A stretch of DNA of 64,000 nucleotides. Origin: UBA6522 sp963664945 (lineage in GTDB: Bacteria; Pseudomonadota; Gammaproteobacteria; Steroidobacterales; Rariloculaceae). The stretch spans positions 5,580,001-5,644,000 of the forward strand of contig OY761822.1 of the NCBI GenBank assembly GCA_963664945.1, read 5' to 3'. Within the stretch, counting starts at the first letter, position 1. Each line of letters starts with the position of its first letter. The notes under the pieces are model-generated. The model was given only the letters and a program-made list of their open reading frames with translations, was not told the DNA's origin and ran no database searches. Position numbers and translations under genes: made by a program. Shown here piece by piece: positions 1 through 8,716 of this stretch.

Positions 1-939
1 TTGGCAGATTTGCTTTATTGCGCTGCGCGTCAGGATCACATTGTCCGCGGTCCGCATCCCGGTGCAGGGCCCGAATGTCAGCTCGACCTGACTCGGGCCG
101 AACTCGATCTCCTCCGACCTGAGGGGCAGTCCCAACCCATCCAGCCCTCGCCGAATCTCCGCAAACACGGGCTCGAGTCCGTCATAACGCAGTTCCGTCA
201 GGTACTGGTAGCCGTGTTGAATCGGCATCACGCTGGGCGGTGTGCCCGGCTGGGTGCAGTCCTGGGGACGGAGGTTGCGATCGGCGACTCGAAACAGGTG
301 AAATTCGATCTCAAGCCCACTCAGCAACCCGAGTCCGTGATCCTGCAAGCGATCCAGAGCGCGGCGTAGCAACTGTCGTGTGGACAACGCCACGGGCTCC
401 CCGTCCGGATAATACAGATCGCAGAGCACCCAACCGTTGGACGGCGCCCAGGGTAATCGCCGAAAAGTGGCTGGATCGGCCACCATGATCAGATCGGCCG
501 CTCCGGTCAGACGCGGAGAATCCATACCGGCACCCGCCTGCCAAACGGGCATCACCGTACGGTGCGACGTATCCTTCAGGATCAGTGTCGAGACTACCGT
601 GCAGCCATTGACGATGGCATCGGCAACCGCACCTCGATTTATCGTCTTCCCCCGGGTGATTCCGTGCTGATCGGCGAATACGAACCGGACCACCTCAAGA
701 TCGTCGCGCTGTATTGCGTCGAGCATGTCGCGTGCCATTGCCTTTCTTGAGTTGTCCCAAAGGCCCAGCCGCTCGATGAAACTGTCCTTGAACGAAAGTT
801 CGGCACCCAAATCAAATCTCCGCGACGACGTGTTTGCTGCGAACATCCGTTCGCTGAGCAAACGACGGCCATCGAGTCTAGGTGTTCCCCCACACCTTCG
901 CAAGACAGCGTGTGCCGCGGCGGGCGCCGCGGCAGTCAT
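1..939 (-). CDS. Glutamine-synthetase-family ligase, N-terminal 313 residues (runs off the window)
   Basis: The reverse strand reads without a stop from an ATG at 939 to the window edge. The frame has an N-terminal beta-grasp-like part followed by EIEFHLFR near residue 180 and EFGPSQVELTF near residue 280, which are glutamine synthetase catalytic-core landmarks (glutamate and metal ligands). Family members ligate ammonia or amines to glutamate using ATP. The gene neighbourhood points to a catabolic PuuA-like gamma-glutamyl ligase rather than housekeeping GlnA, but this is inference. The ATG overlaps the stop of the upstream DUF1116 gene as ATGA, with GGGAGA just before it, so translation is probably coupled. 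The C-terminal part lies outside the window, so completeness cannot be judged. Confidence 0.85.
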   Translation of the reverse strand, partial: MTAAAPAAAHAVLRRCGGTPRLDGRRLLSERMFAANTSSRRFDLGAELSFKDSFIERLGLWDNSRKAMARDMLDAIQRDDLEVVRFVFADQHGITRGKTINRGAVADAIVNGCTVVSTLILKDTSHRTVMPVWQAGAGMDSPRLTGAADLIMVADPATFRRLPWAPSNGWVLCDLYYPDGEPVALSTRQLLRRALDRLQDHGLGLLSGLEIEFHLFRVADRNLRPQDCTQPGTPPSVMPIQHGYQYLTELRYDGLEPVFAEIRRGLDGLGLPLRSEEIEFGPSQVELTFGPCTGMRTADNVILTRSAIKQICQ

Positions 940-2198
940 TGATTCTCCCGGTACCTGGCGGCGAACGCGACCAAGGCTTCGCTGAAACAGTCCATCGGCG
1001 CGCGCGTCTGTCCGGCGCCAATTACGCCCCCCTTCCTGTGGGCAATGGCGGTGTCGATGATCGGAGCGATCCCGGTCCGTACGACATGACGGATATCGGT
1101 GGCGACAGGCGCCGCGGCGAAGTCGAGATTCGGAATCCGGTAGTCTGGAAGAACACCCGCCGTGATCTCTTGCATCTCCTCGCTGAGCCGCACCGCGCGC
1201 TGGAATGACCCGCCGACGAATTGCTGCAGAACGGGTGCGGCAGCCTGCACGTAACCTCCCAGTCCGACCGTCTCCATGATCGAGCTGTCCCCCATGTCGG
1301 CAACTGTATCCTTCTCGCCCCATTCGGAGGAGAACAAAAGCCCGTCCACGGGGTTGGCCGGCGCCGTAAACCAGGTGTCGCCGAGCCCGCTCACCCGAAT
1401 GCCGAAATCGATTCCGTTCCTCGCGAGCGTTGTGACAATGGTGCTGTGGGCAATTCCGCCGGCGGCTTCCGCGACCGCCTTCGCAGCGGCCATTGAAACG
1501 CACAGTGAAAATTGCTCCGCCCGGGAAAGGTATTCGACACTGTCCCGCAACGTTGCCGAATCAACGCGCAGCCGAACCAGCGACGGCAGCAGTTCCCGCA
1601 ACAGCAGTACGCTCCCCGCGCTGTTGCGGTTGTGGCATTCATCGCCCATCTGCAACGCCTTCGCCGCGATCTGCCTGACATCGATTCCGCCCTTGACCCG
1701 GACCGCGGACTGCAAGACGGGTCCGAGGACTTCAGCCAGCCAGCGCCACTGCCTGACGGTTTCTTTTTCGTACTGGCCACGATCACGCAATTGCCCGCGC
1801 GGTCCCTGGAACAGCAGCGAGCAGCCGATCGACTCATTTGCTTCGTCCCGGACCATGGCGACGGGGGTTGATGCGCTCGTAATCCCGGCCATTCCACCCA
1901 CCGCGCCATAATCGTGACACGGCGCGAGGAGTATGTCGCCAGCCTCGATTCGCGCGATGGCTTCGACCCGCGTGCCCGCCAGCCCTTCGAACAGCGCGGC
2001 GCAGATCGCGCCATTTCGCTGCGGCTCGCACATGCGCCGCCATTCGATCGGCGGCCCCGCGTGAAGAATCACGTCGCCAGTCATGCCGGGCAATGCGTCG
2101 ATGGCGGGCCGGACATCGAACCAGATAGGCCGGCTGTCTTGAAAAACCTTCAGCGTAGCCTGATTCGCCGCTTCGATTTGGGACTGAAATTGCGTCAC
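936..2198 (-). CDS. DUF1116 protein (AllG/YlbE-like carbamoyltransferase subunit), second copy
   Basis: About 420 residues of the DUF1116 (YlbE/YahG) family. Landmarks shared with the copy encoded just upstream are HAGPPIEW, MGDECHNR, ARNGIDFGIRVSGLGD and IGAGQTRAPM. In E. coli the family member AllG works with AllF (FdrA) and AllH (DUF2877) as oxamate carbamoyltransferase. I place the start at GTG 2198, not the ATG at 2246. It forms a GTGA overlap with the preceding stop, and the resulting N-terminus (VTQFQSQIEAANQ) aligns with that of the paralogue. The 3' end overlaps the glutamine-synthetase-like gene by ATGA. The substrate is unknown. Confidence 0.88.
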   Translation of the reverse strand: MTQFQSQIEAANQATLKVFQDSRPIWFDVRPAIDALPGMTGDVILHAGPPIEWRRMCEPQRNGAICAALFEGLAGTRVEAIARIEAGDILLAPCHDYGAVGGMAGITSASTPVAMVRDEANESIGCSLLFQGPRGQLRDRGQYEKETVRQWRWLAEVLGPVLQSAVRVKGGIDVRQIAAKALQMGDECHNRNSAGSVLLLRELLPSLVRLRVDSATLRDSVEYLSRAEQFSLCVSMAAAKAVAEAAGGIAHSTIVTTLARNGIDFGIRVSGLGDTWFTAPANPVDGLLFSSEWGEKDTVADMGDSSIMETVGLGGYVQAAAPVLQQFVGGSFQRAVRLSEEMQEITAGVLPDYRIPNLDFAAAPVATDIRHVVRTGIAPIIDTAIAHRKGGVIGAGQTRAPMDCFSEALVAFAARYRENQ

Positions 2199-3454
2199 GG
2201 CGCCCGATACCGCCGGGAAAATGCCCGTAACGCGTTTTCGAAGCAACCCATGGGCGCGCGAACCTGGCCTGCTCCGATCAATCCACCTTCCCGGTGCGTA
2301 ATGGCCGTATCGATCAGTGGAGTCGTTCCGGTCCCGACGACCTTGCGAATGTCGATGCCGATGGGCGCACCGTCAAAGTCCAGGCTCGGGATCCGGACAT
2401 CAGGGTTAACGCCTATACAGATGGTTTCCATTTCCCGTGTGTTGTTGATGGCCTGTTGCATTGTTCCGCCGACATAGGACTGCACGGTAGGCGCCGCGGC
2501 CTGAATGAAACCGCCCAACCCGACCGTCTCTGCGATGCTGCTGTCGCCAAGGTCAGGCGCCGCGTCGGCGGGACCCCACTCGGAGCGAAAGTAAAGTCCG
2601 TCGACATAATTGGCGGGGGCGGTAAACCATTCGTCGCCGAGACCCGCAACACGGATACCGAAGTCGACCCCGTTCCTGGCCATGGCCGTTACCATGGTGC
2701 TGCATTCCGTACCCGCGGCGGCATTCAGAATCGCCTTGGCCGCGGCCATGATGCCGTGAAGAAAGAAATGTTCGGCCTGCGTCAGAAAATCGATGCAAGC
2801 AGCGAGTGAGTCACGATCCGGCGCCGTGTCGAGGAGCGCAACCGCGATCTCGCGATAGAACAGGCCATGGGCCGCGATGCTCCGATTGTGGCACTCATCG
2901 CCCATCTGCACGGCCCGCGTAATGATGCTCTTTACGTCCACGCCTCCGAGAGCCCTGACGGCGGCCCCGAGGGCCGGTCCGAGAACCTCGGCTTGCCAGC
3001 TCAGGTTCGTCGCGATCGGTTCGTCGTAACAGCCCCATTTGAGCAAATTCAGCGTCCCGCCTTCGGAAAGACAACTGAAGGCCGCGTTGCCGTACTTTTC
3101 GTTCCTGACAACGAACATCGGCGTCGAGGCCGAGGTAACGCCCGTTCCTGCCCCGACCGCGTCATGATGGTGGCAGGGTTCGATCAGGACTTCCCGGCTG
3201 TTAATCATGCTTTCGGCCTGTTCAGGCGTGCTTGCAAGACCCTCCCAGAGAATCGCGCCGACCACGCTTTTTCGGTGCGGTCCGCACATGTCGCGCCATT
3301 CGATGGGAGGTGCGGAATGCAGGACCATGTTCCTGCGCATCCCGGGCACGACATCGATCGCCGGCTGAACATCGACCAGCGTCGGCCGTCCCGATATCAG
3401 GATTCGCAAAGCATCGTCGTTTGCCTGGTTAATTCTCGTCTTGAGGTCGACCAC
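2195..3454 (-). CDS. DUF1116 protein (AllG/YlbE-like carbamoyltransferase subunit), first copy
   Basis: A 419-residue DUF1116 protein and the first gene of the leftward operon. It shares motifs with the downstream copy along its whole length (HSAPPIEW, MGDECHNR, ARNGVDFGIRVAGLGD, IGAGQVRAPM) but is clearly diverged, roughly half identical by eye. It starts at GTG 3454 behind a strong GGAGG Shine-Dalgarno sequence. Two different tandem copies suggest either a hetero-oligomer or subunits for two substrates, since E. coli has a single ylbE in its fdrA cluster. The partners FdrA (19674-21272) and DUF2877 (12577-13491) are encoded elsewhere in the window. Confidence 0.88.
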   Translation of the reverse strand: MVDLKTRINQANDDALRILISGRPTLVDVQPAIDVVPGMRRNMVLHSAPPIEWRDMCGPHRKSVVGAILWEGLASTPEQAESMINSREVLIEPCHHHDAVGAGTGVTSASTPMFVVRNEKYGNAAFSCLSEGGTLNLLKWGCYDEPIATNLSWQAEVLGPALGAAVRALGGVDVKSIITRAVQMGDECHNRSIAAHGLFYREIAVALLDTAPDRDSLAACIDFLTQAEHFFLHGIMAAAKAILNAAAGTECSTMVTAMARNGVDFGIRVAGLGDEWFTAPANYVDGLYFRSEWGPADAAPDLGDSSIAETVGLGGFIQAAAPTVQSYVGGTMQQAINNTREMETICIGVNPDVRIPSLDFDGAPIGIDIRKVVGTGTTPLIDTAITHREGGLIGAGQVRAPMGCFENALRAFSRRYRAP

Positions 3455-3646
3455 TTTTTCCTCCGTTCCCTCAAATGCCTGTCAGACAAGTTGTTTGCAA
3501 TCGATAATTGGACTTGTCAAAATCGCGAACAAAAGTACACAATACGCAACATATTGAAAATCTAGCAAAAATACCATAGTCATGGAATTGCGTGAACCGA
3601 CGCAACCAGTTTTGGGGCAGGTTCCGGCAGGCAAGGAGTTTCGGCG
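3455..3646. promoter_or_regulatory. Divergent intergenic region with an inverted repeat
   Basis: This 192-bp AT-richer stretch separates the leftward DUF1116 operon from the rightward cyclase operon, so it should hold both promoters. It contains the arms GACAAGT (3485-3491) and ACTTGTC (3512-3518), a perfect 7-bp inverted repeat with a 20-bp spacer. A shorter palindrome TGTCAGACA (3480-3488) overlaps the left arm. The position suits an operator for a shared regulator. No regulator gene is visible nearby, and the -10/-35 boxes are not clear enough to name. Confidence 0.4.
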
Positions 3647-4300
3647 ATGAAAATTCACGACATATCGATGGACATCGAGCCCGATATGCTCTTCTGGTGG
3701 CAGGGAAAGAAGCCTGAAATGCGCTCCGTCATGCGCCTTTCCGACGGCGCGCCCTCCGAAGTCACCCGCTGGTTGATCGGTTCTCACACGGGCACGCACA
3801 TCGATGCGCCTCGTCACTTTCTGGAAGATGGTGCGACCGTGGAACAACTTCCCCTCGATATTTTCATCGGACCTGTTCGGGTCGTCGATGCGATCACGGA
3901 AAACGATGATGCGATTACGGCAAAGACGGTGGAGCAAGCGAACCTCAACGGCGCCACCCGGGTGTTGTTCAAGACATCAAACTCCGAAAAGCGGCTGACG
4001 AAGAAGGAGTACGACTTCTCGTTTGTCGGTATTGCGGCCGATGGTGCGCAGGCCCTCGTCGATGCGGGCGTGCGGATCGTGGGAATCGACTACGTCACGA
4101 TAGAGGCTCGGGACCAGACGGATGAGTGGCCGACCCATCATATCTTGTGCGGCAATGGCGTTGTGATTCTGGAAGGCGCAGACCTGCGCAATATCTCCGA
4201 CGGCACCTACTTCATGTGCTGTCTTCCAATGCGATTGAAGGGTTCGGAAGGCGCGCCAACCCGTACCGTACTGATCGAAGGGCTGGAATGGAGTAAGTAA
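3647..4300 (+). CDS. Cyclase/kynurenine-formamidase-like metal hydrolase (PF04199)
   Basis: 217 residues, the normal length for this family of metal-dependent amide hydrolases, which includes KynB and isatin hydrolase. The signature HTGTHIDAPRH at residues 47-57 supplies the expected metal ligands H47, H51, D53 and H57. A second conserved HH pair lies near residue 165. There is no signal peptide, so it acts in the cytoplasm. An AAGGAG site lies 8 bases before the ATG. The stop overlaps the start of the gamma-glutamyltransferase-like gene (TAATG). It probably opens a cyclic amide or formamide in the same pathway as its neighbours, but the substrate cannot be read from sequence. Confidence 0.85.
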   Translation: MKIHDISMDIEPDMLFWWQGKKPEMRSVMRLSDGAPSEVTRWLIGSHTGTHIDAPRHFLEDGATVEQLPLDIFIGPVRVVDAITENDDAITAKTVEQANLNGATRVLFKTSNSEKRLTKKEYDFSFVGIAADGAQALVDAGVRIVGIDYVTIEARDQTDEWPTHHILCGNGVVILEGADLRNISDGTYFMCCLPMRLKGSEGAPTRTVLIEGLEWSK

Positions 4301-5865
4301 TGGTGGGCGCAATTGCCACTCCGCACGAATTGGCTACTCGTGCCGGACGTGATGCATTCGCCGCAGGAGGTAACGCCATCGATGCCGCATTGGCCGCGGC
4401 GGCAATGCTCACCGTCGTTTTCCCTCATCAGTGTGCAATTGGCGGAGACCTGTTTGCCTTGATCGGCGGACCTGACGGGAAAGCCGTATCAGTCAACGGT
4501 TCCGGGGCCCTGCCGGCCGCTGTTGATGTCGAGGAGTACCGGTCCCGATTCTCGGAGGTCCCGGGGTCCGGACCGCATTCGGTTACAGTTCCCGGTTTGC
4601 TGAGTGGCTGGGCGCGGATTTCGGAACTTGGCGGCTCAATGGGGCTTGCCGAAATATTGGCCCCCGCTGTCCGCGCCGCGGCGGACGGTGTAACGGTCTC
4701 CCGATCGTTGGCTGCGGGAATTCGATGGCGGCGCGAAGTCCTGCTCCAGGACAAGGGTATTGCGGAACTTTTTATCCCCAACGGGCAACCGCTCAGTGAA
4801 GGCGACCTTCTGAAGCAACCAGCCCTGCGGGTCTCGCTGGAAACCATCGCATCGGAAGGCGTTTCGAGCTTCTACACGGGCTCGGTCGGAAAAAGGATGG
4901 TCACAACGCTACAGGAACAGGGGTCGCCGCTGACCATGGACGACCTGGCCGCTCACCACGCGCAGATCAGTGATCCTCTGCGCCTTGACTACGGGGACCA
5001 CGAATTGTTTACCAGCCCCCCCAATTCGCAGGGATTCGTCTTGCTCGAGTCCATTGCCGCATTGACGGGACTGGGTATCGAATTGGATTCCTCTTGCGCC
5101 CACGCCGTGTACAAACTGCATGCCGCGATGCTTGCGTCGGAGGATCGAGATCGCTACCTGGGCGATCCGGACCGGGTAGCGGTGCCACTCTCATCGCTTC
5201 TTGACGAAACCGTGATTGGAGGCCGTCTACGCGAGCGCTTGCGTCGGACGCAGCCGGACTTGGAATTGCATCGTCGCTCGGCGGCGCACGGCGATACAGT
5301 CGCAATCTGTGCAATGGACGGCGATGGCATGGCGATTTCGTTAATACAAAGTCTCTACCAGACATTCGGTGCCGGAATTCTCGATCCCGAAACAGGCATC
5401 ATCGTGCACAACCGCGCACGCGGATTTTCCCTGGCTCGTGGCTCAGCAAACGAGCTGATCCCCGGCACCCGGCCCGCGCATACGCTTATGCCGCTGCTGG
5501 CTTACCGCGAAAGTAAACCGGTTGCGTCCCTGGGCACCATGGGTGGCAGGGCGCAAGCGCAAATTCTGTTGCAGATATTGGCAGGTGCTTTGGATCCAAC
5601 AGCGCCAGTCGGGGAAACACTGGCTGCGCCACGATGGGTGTTTGGCGGCAAGGATTTGGGATTTGACTATCCCACGATCGCAATTGAGGACGATGCCGCC
5701 TCCGAACTCAATGAAGTAATGCATGCGGATGGCTTCAAGGTCGAACGGGTGAATCCTCAGAACGAAATCATGGGCCACGCAAGTGTGGCGCGAGTTAGAG
5801 CGGACGGTGGGTATGAAGCTGCCGCGGACTCGCGTTCAGACGGTCTCGCACTGGTCCATGGGTAA
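4300..5865 (+). CDS. Gamma-glutamyltransferase-family hydrolase, cytoplasmic
   Basis: 521 residues with the Ntn-hydrolase gamma-glutamyltranspeptidase layout: AGGNAIDAALAAA near residue 22, a large-subunit region, then HGDT at 330-333 where Thr333 is the predicted autoprocessing nucleophile, and GTMGG late in the small subunit. No signal peptide is present, whereas most bacterial GGT proteins are periplasmic, so an intracellular hydrolase acting on a gamma-glutamyl or cyclic amide intermediate is likely. The start overlaps the cyclase stop (TAATG), so the two are translated together. The specific substrate is unknown. A family assignment is safer than naming it Ggt. Confidence 0.85.
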   Translation: MVGAIATPHELATRAGRDAFAAGGNAIDAALAAAAMLTVVFPHQCAIGGDLFALIGGPDGKAVSVNGSGALPAAVDVEEYRSRFSEVPGSGPHSVTVPGLLSGWARISELGGSMGLAEILAPAVRAAADGVTVSRSLAAGIRWRREVLLQDKGIAELFIPNGQPLSEGDLLKQPALRVSLETIASEGVSSFYTGSVGKRMVTTLQEQGSPLTMDDLAAHHAQISDPLRLDYGDHELFTSPPNSQGFVLLESIAALTGLGIELDSSCAHAVYKLHAAMLASEDRDRYLGDPDRVAVPLSSLLDETVIGGRLRERLRRTQPDLELHRRSAAHGDTVAICAMDGDGMAISLIQSLYQTFGAGILDPETGIIVHNRARGFSLARGSANELIPGTRPAHTLMPLLAYRESKPVASLGTMGGRAQAQILLQILAGALDPTAPVGETLAAPRWVFGGKDLGFDYPTIAIEDDAASELNEVMHADGFKVERVNPQNEIMGHASVARVRADGGYEAAADSRSDGLALVHG

Positions 5866-5974
5866 TGATCAAGCCACGGAAAACAGAACCTGCGGGTGTA
5901 AGCAAAGGCAGATCCAGTCAACTGCGTGGTTCCTGCACTGCGTCAATGAGAATTCGGTCGATGAGTAGTAGAAA

Positions 5975-6973
5975 ATGCGTCTAACCAAGCTACCCAGAGT
6001 CTGTCTGGGGCAGTTGCCGACCCCGCTTGAGGAAGCCAGACGGCTCTCGGATGCCCTTGGTGGACCCAGGATATTCTTTAAACGGGATGACCTGACCGGC
6101 ATCGGGTTGGGCGGCAACAAGGTGCGGAAGCTGGAGTTCATCATCGGCAAGGCACTTGAGGAAGGCGCCGATACACTGGTTGTCTGCGGCGGCTTTCAAT
6201 CGAATATGGCCCGGGTTTCAGCCGCCATGGCAAATCGCGTCGGACTGAAGGTCGAATTGGTACTCGGCGGCTTGCCGGGGGAACCCAGGCCACCGATCGG
6301 CAACCTGCTCCTGGATCACTTGCTTGGCGCCAAAGTCAGGTTGGTGGATACCGTGCCAAGATGGGAGTTCGGTGAGATTCTCCACGAGGTTGCTGAAGAA
6401 CTGCGCAGCGAGGGACGTCGGCCCTTTGTGTTGGAGCCGGGCGGTTCCAGTCCCGAGGGAATGGCCGGGTATTTCAGCGCAACCCTGGAGATGGCCAGGC
6501 AGTTTTCCGAGCAGGGCATCCAACCGAGCCGCATCTTTGTCGCGGTGGGTTCGGGCAGCACCTTTGGCGGTCTCGCGCTGGGAGCGATGCACGTCAACCC
6601 ATCCTTCGAAGTTGTCGGCATCAGTGTCAGCCGAATGTCGGATTACCTGAGCGAAAATATCCCGCAGCTGACAACCGATGCCAACGAGTTGCTGGGGCTG
6701 GACAAGGGAGTCAGGGGAGAAGACCTGACAACCTACGACCAATACATCGGCGAGGGCTATGGCGCCTTGACTGACGGCGCTTGCGAAGCGATACGACTCG
6801 TCGCGCAATCAGAAGGCGTGTTTCTTGATCCGGTCTACACGGGCAAGTGCATGGCGGGCCTGATGGATCTTGTCCGCAAGGGGACCGTCGGCAAGGATGA
6901 GACGGTCGTGTTCATTCACACCGGCGGTTCACCCGCGCTCTTCGCGTACGAGAAGGACGAATTGATGGCCTGA
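5975..6973 (+). CDS. PLP-dependent D-cysteine desulfhydrase / ACC deaminase-like enzyme
   Basis: 332 residues, typical for the fold-type II PLP enzymes that include D-cysteine desulfhydrase, ACC deaminase and L-cysteate sulfo-lyase. The cofactor lysine is K49 in GGNKVRK, preceded by FKRDDLTG. GGFQSN near residue 75 and the Gly-rich VGSGSTFGG near residue 190 bind substrate and PLP phosphate. Members release ammonia from small amino acids, in some cases with sulfide or sulfite. It follows the hydrolase gene after 109 bp, and the ribosome site is weak. The exact substrate cannot be separated from sequence alone. Confidence 0.85.
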   Translation: MRLTKLPRVCLGQLPTPLEEARRLSDALGGPRIFFKRDDLTGIGLGGNKVRKLEFIIGKALEEGADTLVVCGGFQSNMARVSAAMANRVGLKVELVLGGLPGEPRPPIGNLLLDHLLGAKVRLVDTVPRWEFGEILHEVAEELRSEGRRPFVLEPGGSSPEGMAGYFSATLEMARQFSEQGIQPSRIFVAVGSGSTFGGLALGAMHVNPSFEVVGISVSRMSDYLSENIPQLTTDANELLGLDKGVRGEDLTTYDQYIGEGYGALTDGACEAIRLVAQSEGVFLDPVYTGKCMAGLMDLVRKGTVGKDETVVFIHTGGSPALFAYEKDELMA

Positions 6974-7083
6974 CAGGCCGGGGAGCCTCGGCATGGGATA
7001 TGACGACGCGGCACTTGCGCGACACTTGCGCGGCAAACCGCGCAGTAACATGATGGCTCTTTGAGGGGACACGGATTCACCGC

Positions 7084-8697
7084 ATGTTGAAAAAACCGGG
7101 CCTTGCGGTACCTCTGCTCCCATATCTGGCGGTGTGCGCGATCCTGGCGGCTTGCGGCACCGGGCAGAATCCGGTGGACGACGGCAACAGCATCATTCTG
7201 TCGAGCAACAAGCCGGGCGTTCGTCTGGATCCTCATCTCGATGTCAAGTGGGAGGTCCTGTACATACTCTCGACCGTCTATGAAACCCTTGTTTATCAGG
7301 ATTCAGACGGAGACATCGTCCCGGGACTGGCTTCGGAATGGAGCGTCTCAGACGACGGCAAATCCTATGCCTTCACGCTGCGCGAGCAAGTACGCTTCCA
7401 CGACGGTACACCCTTCAATGCCGAAGCCGTCAAGTTCAATATCGAGCGGATCCTGTCTCTGGGGCCCCGCTCGCTAAAGGCCAGGTCGCTGCTGCCCGAC
7501 ATCAAGTCCATCGAGATACTGGACGAATACAACATCGGGATAGACCTGAACGAACCCAACGGCTTTTTCCTGTTCGGGCTCAGTCTGCCCTACCTCTCCA
7601 TGGTCTCACCCACAGCGGTGCAGACGTGGGGTGACGAATACCATCAGCACCAGAGCGGTACCGGCCCGTTCATGTTCGAGGAGTACCTGGTGGGCGACCG
7701 ATATACGCTGGTGCGCAATCCGAACTATGACTGGGCGCCGGAAATATACAATCACGACGGTCCGGCGCACCTTGAAAAAATTACCTGGCACTTTTTGGCG
7801 GAACCCTCTACGCGGGCGCCCGCACTGCTGGCGGGTGACGTGGACATCGCCCTCGACCTGTTGCCCACCGACGCCCAATACGTCATGGATTCCCCCGAAC
7901 ATACCGTGTCCATCGCGAACCTGACCGGCCAGCCGGCATTCTGGTATCTGAATACCCAACTGCCGCCCACCGACGACATAAGAGTGCGGCGCGCAATCTT
8001 GCATGGCGCCGACATGCAGGTGGCGGTCAAGGCGATCAAGAGAGGATTCAATCGCGTTTCACACGGTCCGCTGGCGAGCGTCACGCCGGAATATGCCAGC
8101 CAACTGGAGGGGATGTACCCACACGACCCGGAACTCGCGATTTCCCTGCTTGAGCAGGCCGGCTGGCTGGATGCCGATGGGGATGGTATCCGCGAAAAGG
8201 ACGGCATGCCTCTTGTCGTGCTCATGTCCATGGTGAATTGGGGGCAAAGCAGGGAATTCAGTGAACTACTCTATTCCCAACTCAAAGCCATTGGCATTGA
8301 ACTGCGAATCGAGATGATGGACTACGGTGTCCAGGTGGAGGCCGGGCAGCGAGGCCGGAAGAACATGCTGTTCATGGGCGGCTCGGGTCACTCCGCGTTT
8401 GATGCGCTCAAGCCATTCTTCCATTCCGAAAATACCGAACGCGGTTTTGCCTGGGCAAAATACCAGGATCCCGAACTCGATCGCTTGTTGGACGAAGCCG
8501 TTCTGCTCACCGGTGACGTAGGAAAGCGAACGGAGTTATACGAGCGGGCCCAGACGCTGATCATGGAACAAGCGCTCATCCTGCCAATCTATGACTACGC
8601 GCTGCTGATAGGCGTCAGCGAAAAGGTCAAGGGCCTGGAATGGCGCTCGGTTGGCCTGGTTCCCACGTTTTACGAGATGTATCTGGAAACCCCGTGA
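7084..8697 (+). CDS. ABC transporter solute-binding lipoprotein, family 5 (peptide/opine type)
   Basis: 537 residues with a lipoprotein signal: a hydrophobic stretch ending in LAAC with the lipid cysteine at C24. The mature part has family 5 landmarks: PGVRLDPH near the N-terminus, FTLREQVRFHDGTPFNAEAV near residue 105, and GTGPF near residue 190. The protein should be anchored on the periplasmic side and deliver substrate to the two permeases encoded directly downstream. Family 5 binds di- and oligopeptides, opines, nickel or related compounds. The catabolic setting suggests the ligand is the substrate of the surrounding enzymes. Confidence 0.9.
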   Translation: MLKKPGLAVPLLPYLAVCAILAACGTGQNPVDDGNSIILSSNKPGVRLDPHLDVKWEVLYILSTVYETLVYQDSDGDIVPGLASEWSVSDDGKSYAFTLREQVRFHDGTPFNAEAVKFNIERILSLGPRSLKARSLLPDIKSIEILDEYNIGIDLNEPNGFFLFGLSLPYLSMVSPTAVQTWGDEYHQHQSGTGPFMFEEYLVGDRYTLVRNPNYDWAPEIYNHDGPAHLEKITWHFLAEPSTRAPALLAGDVDIALDLLPTDAQYVMDSPEHTVSIANLTGQPAFWYLNTQLPPTDDIRVRRAILHGADMQVAVKAIKRGFNRVSHGPLASVTPEYASQLEGMYPHDPELAISLLEQAGWLDADGDGIREKDGMPLVVLMSMVNWGQSREFSELLYSQLKAIGIELRIEMMDYGVQVEAGQRGRKNMLFMGGSGHSAFDALKPFFHSENTERGFAWAKYQDPELDRLLDEAVLLTGDVGKRTELYERAQTLIMEQALILPIYDYALLIGVSEKVKGLEWRSVGLVPTFYEMYLETP

Positions 8698-8716
8698 TGA
8701 CCGAACCGTAAGGACG

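Noticed and set aside
1..369. Forward-strand frame at the left edge
   Set aside because: The reverse strand encodes glutamine synthetase motifs over the whole stretch.
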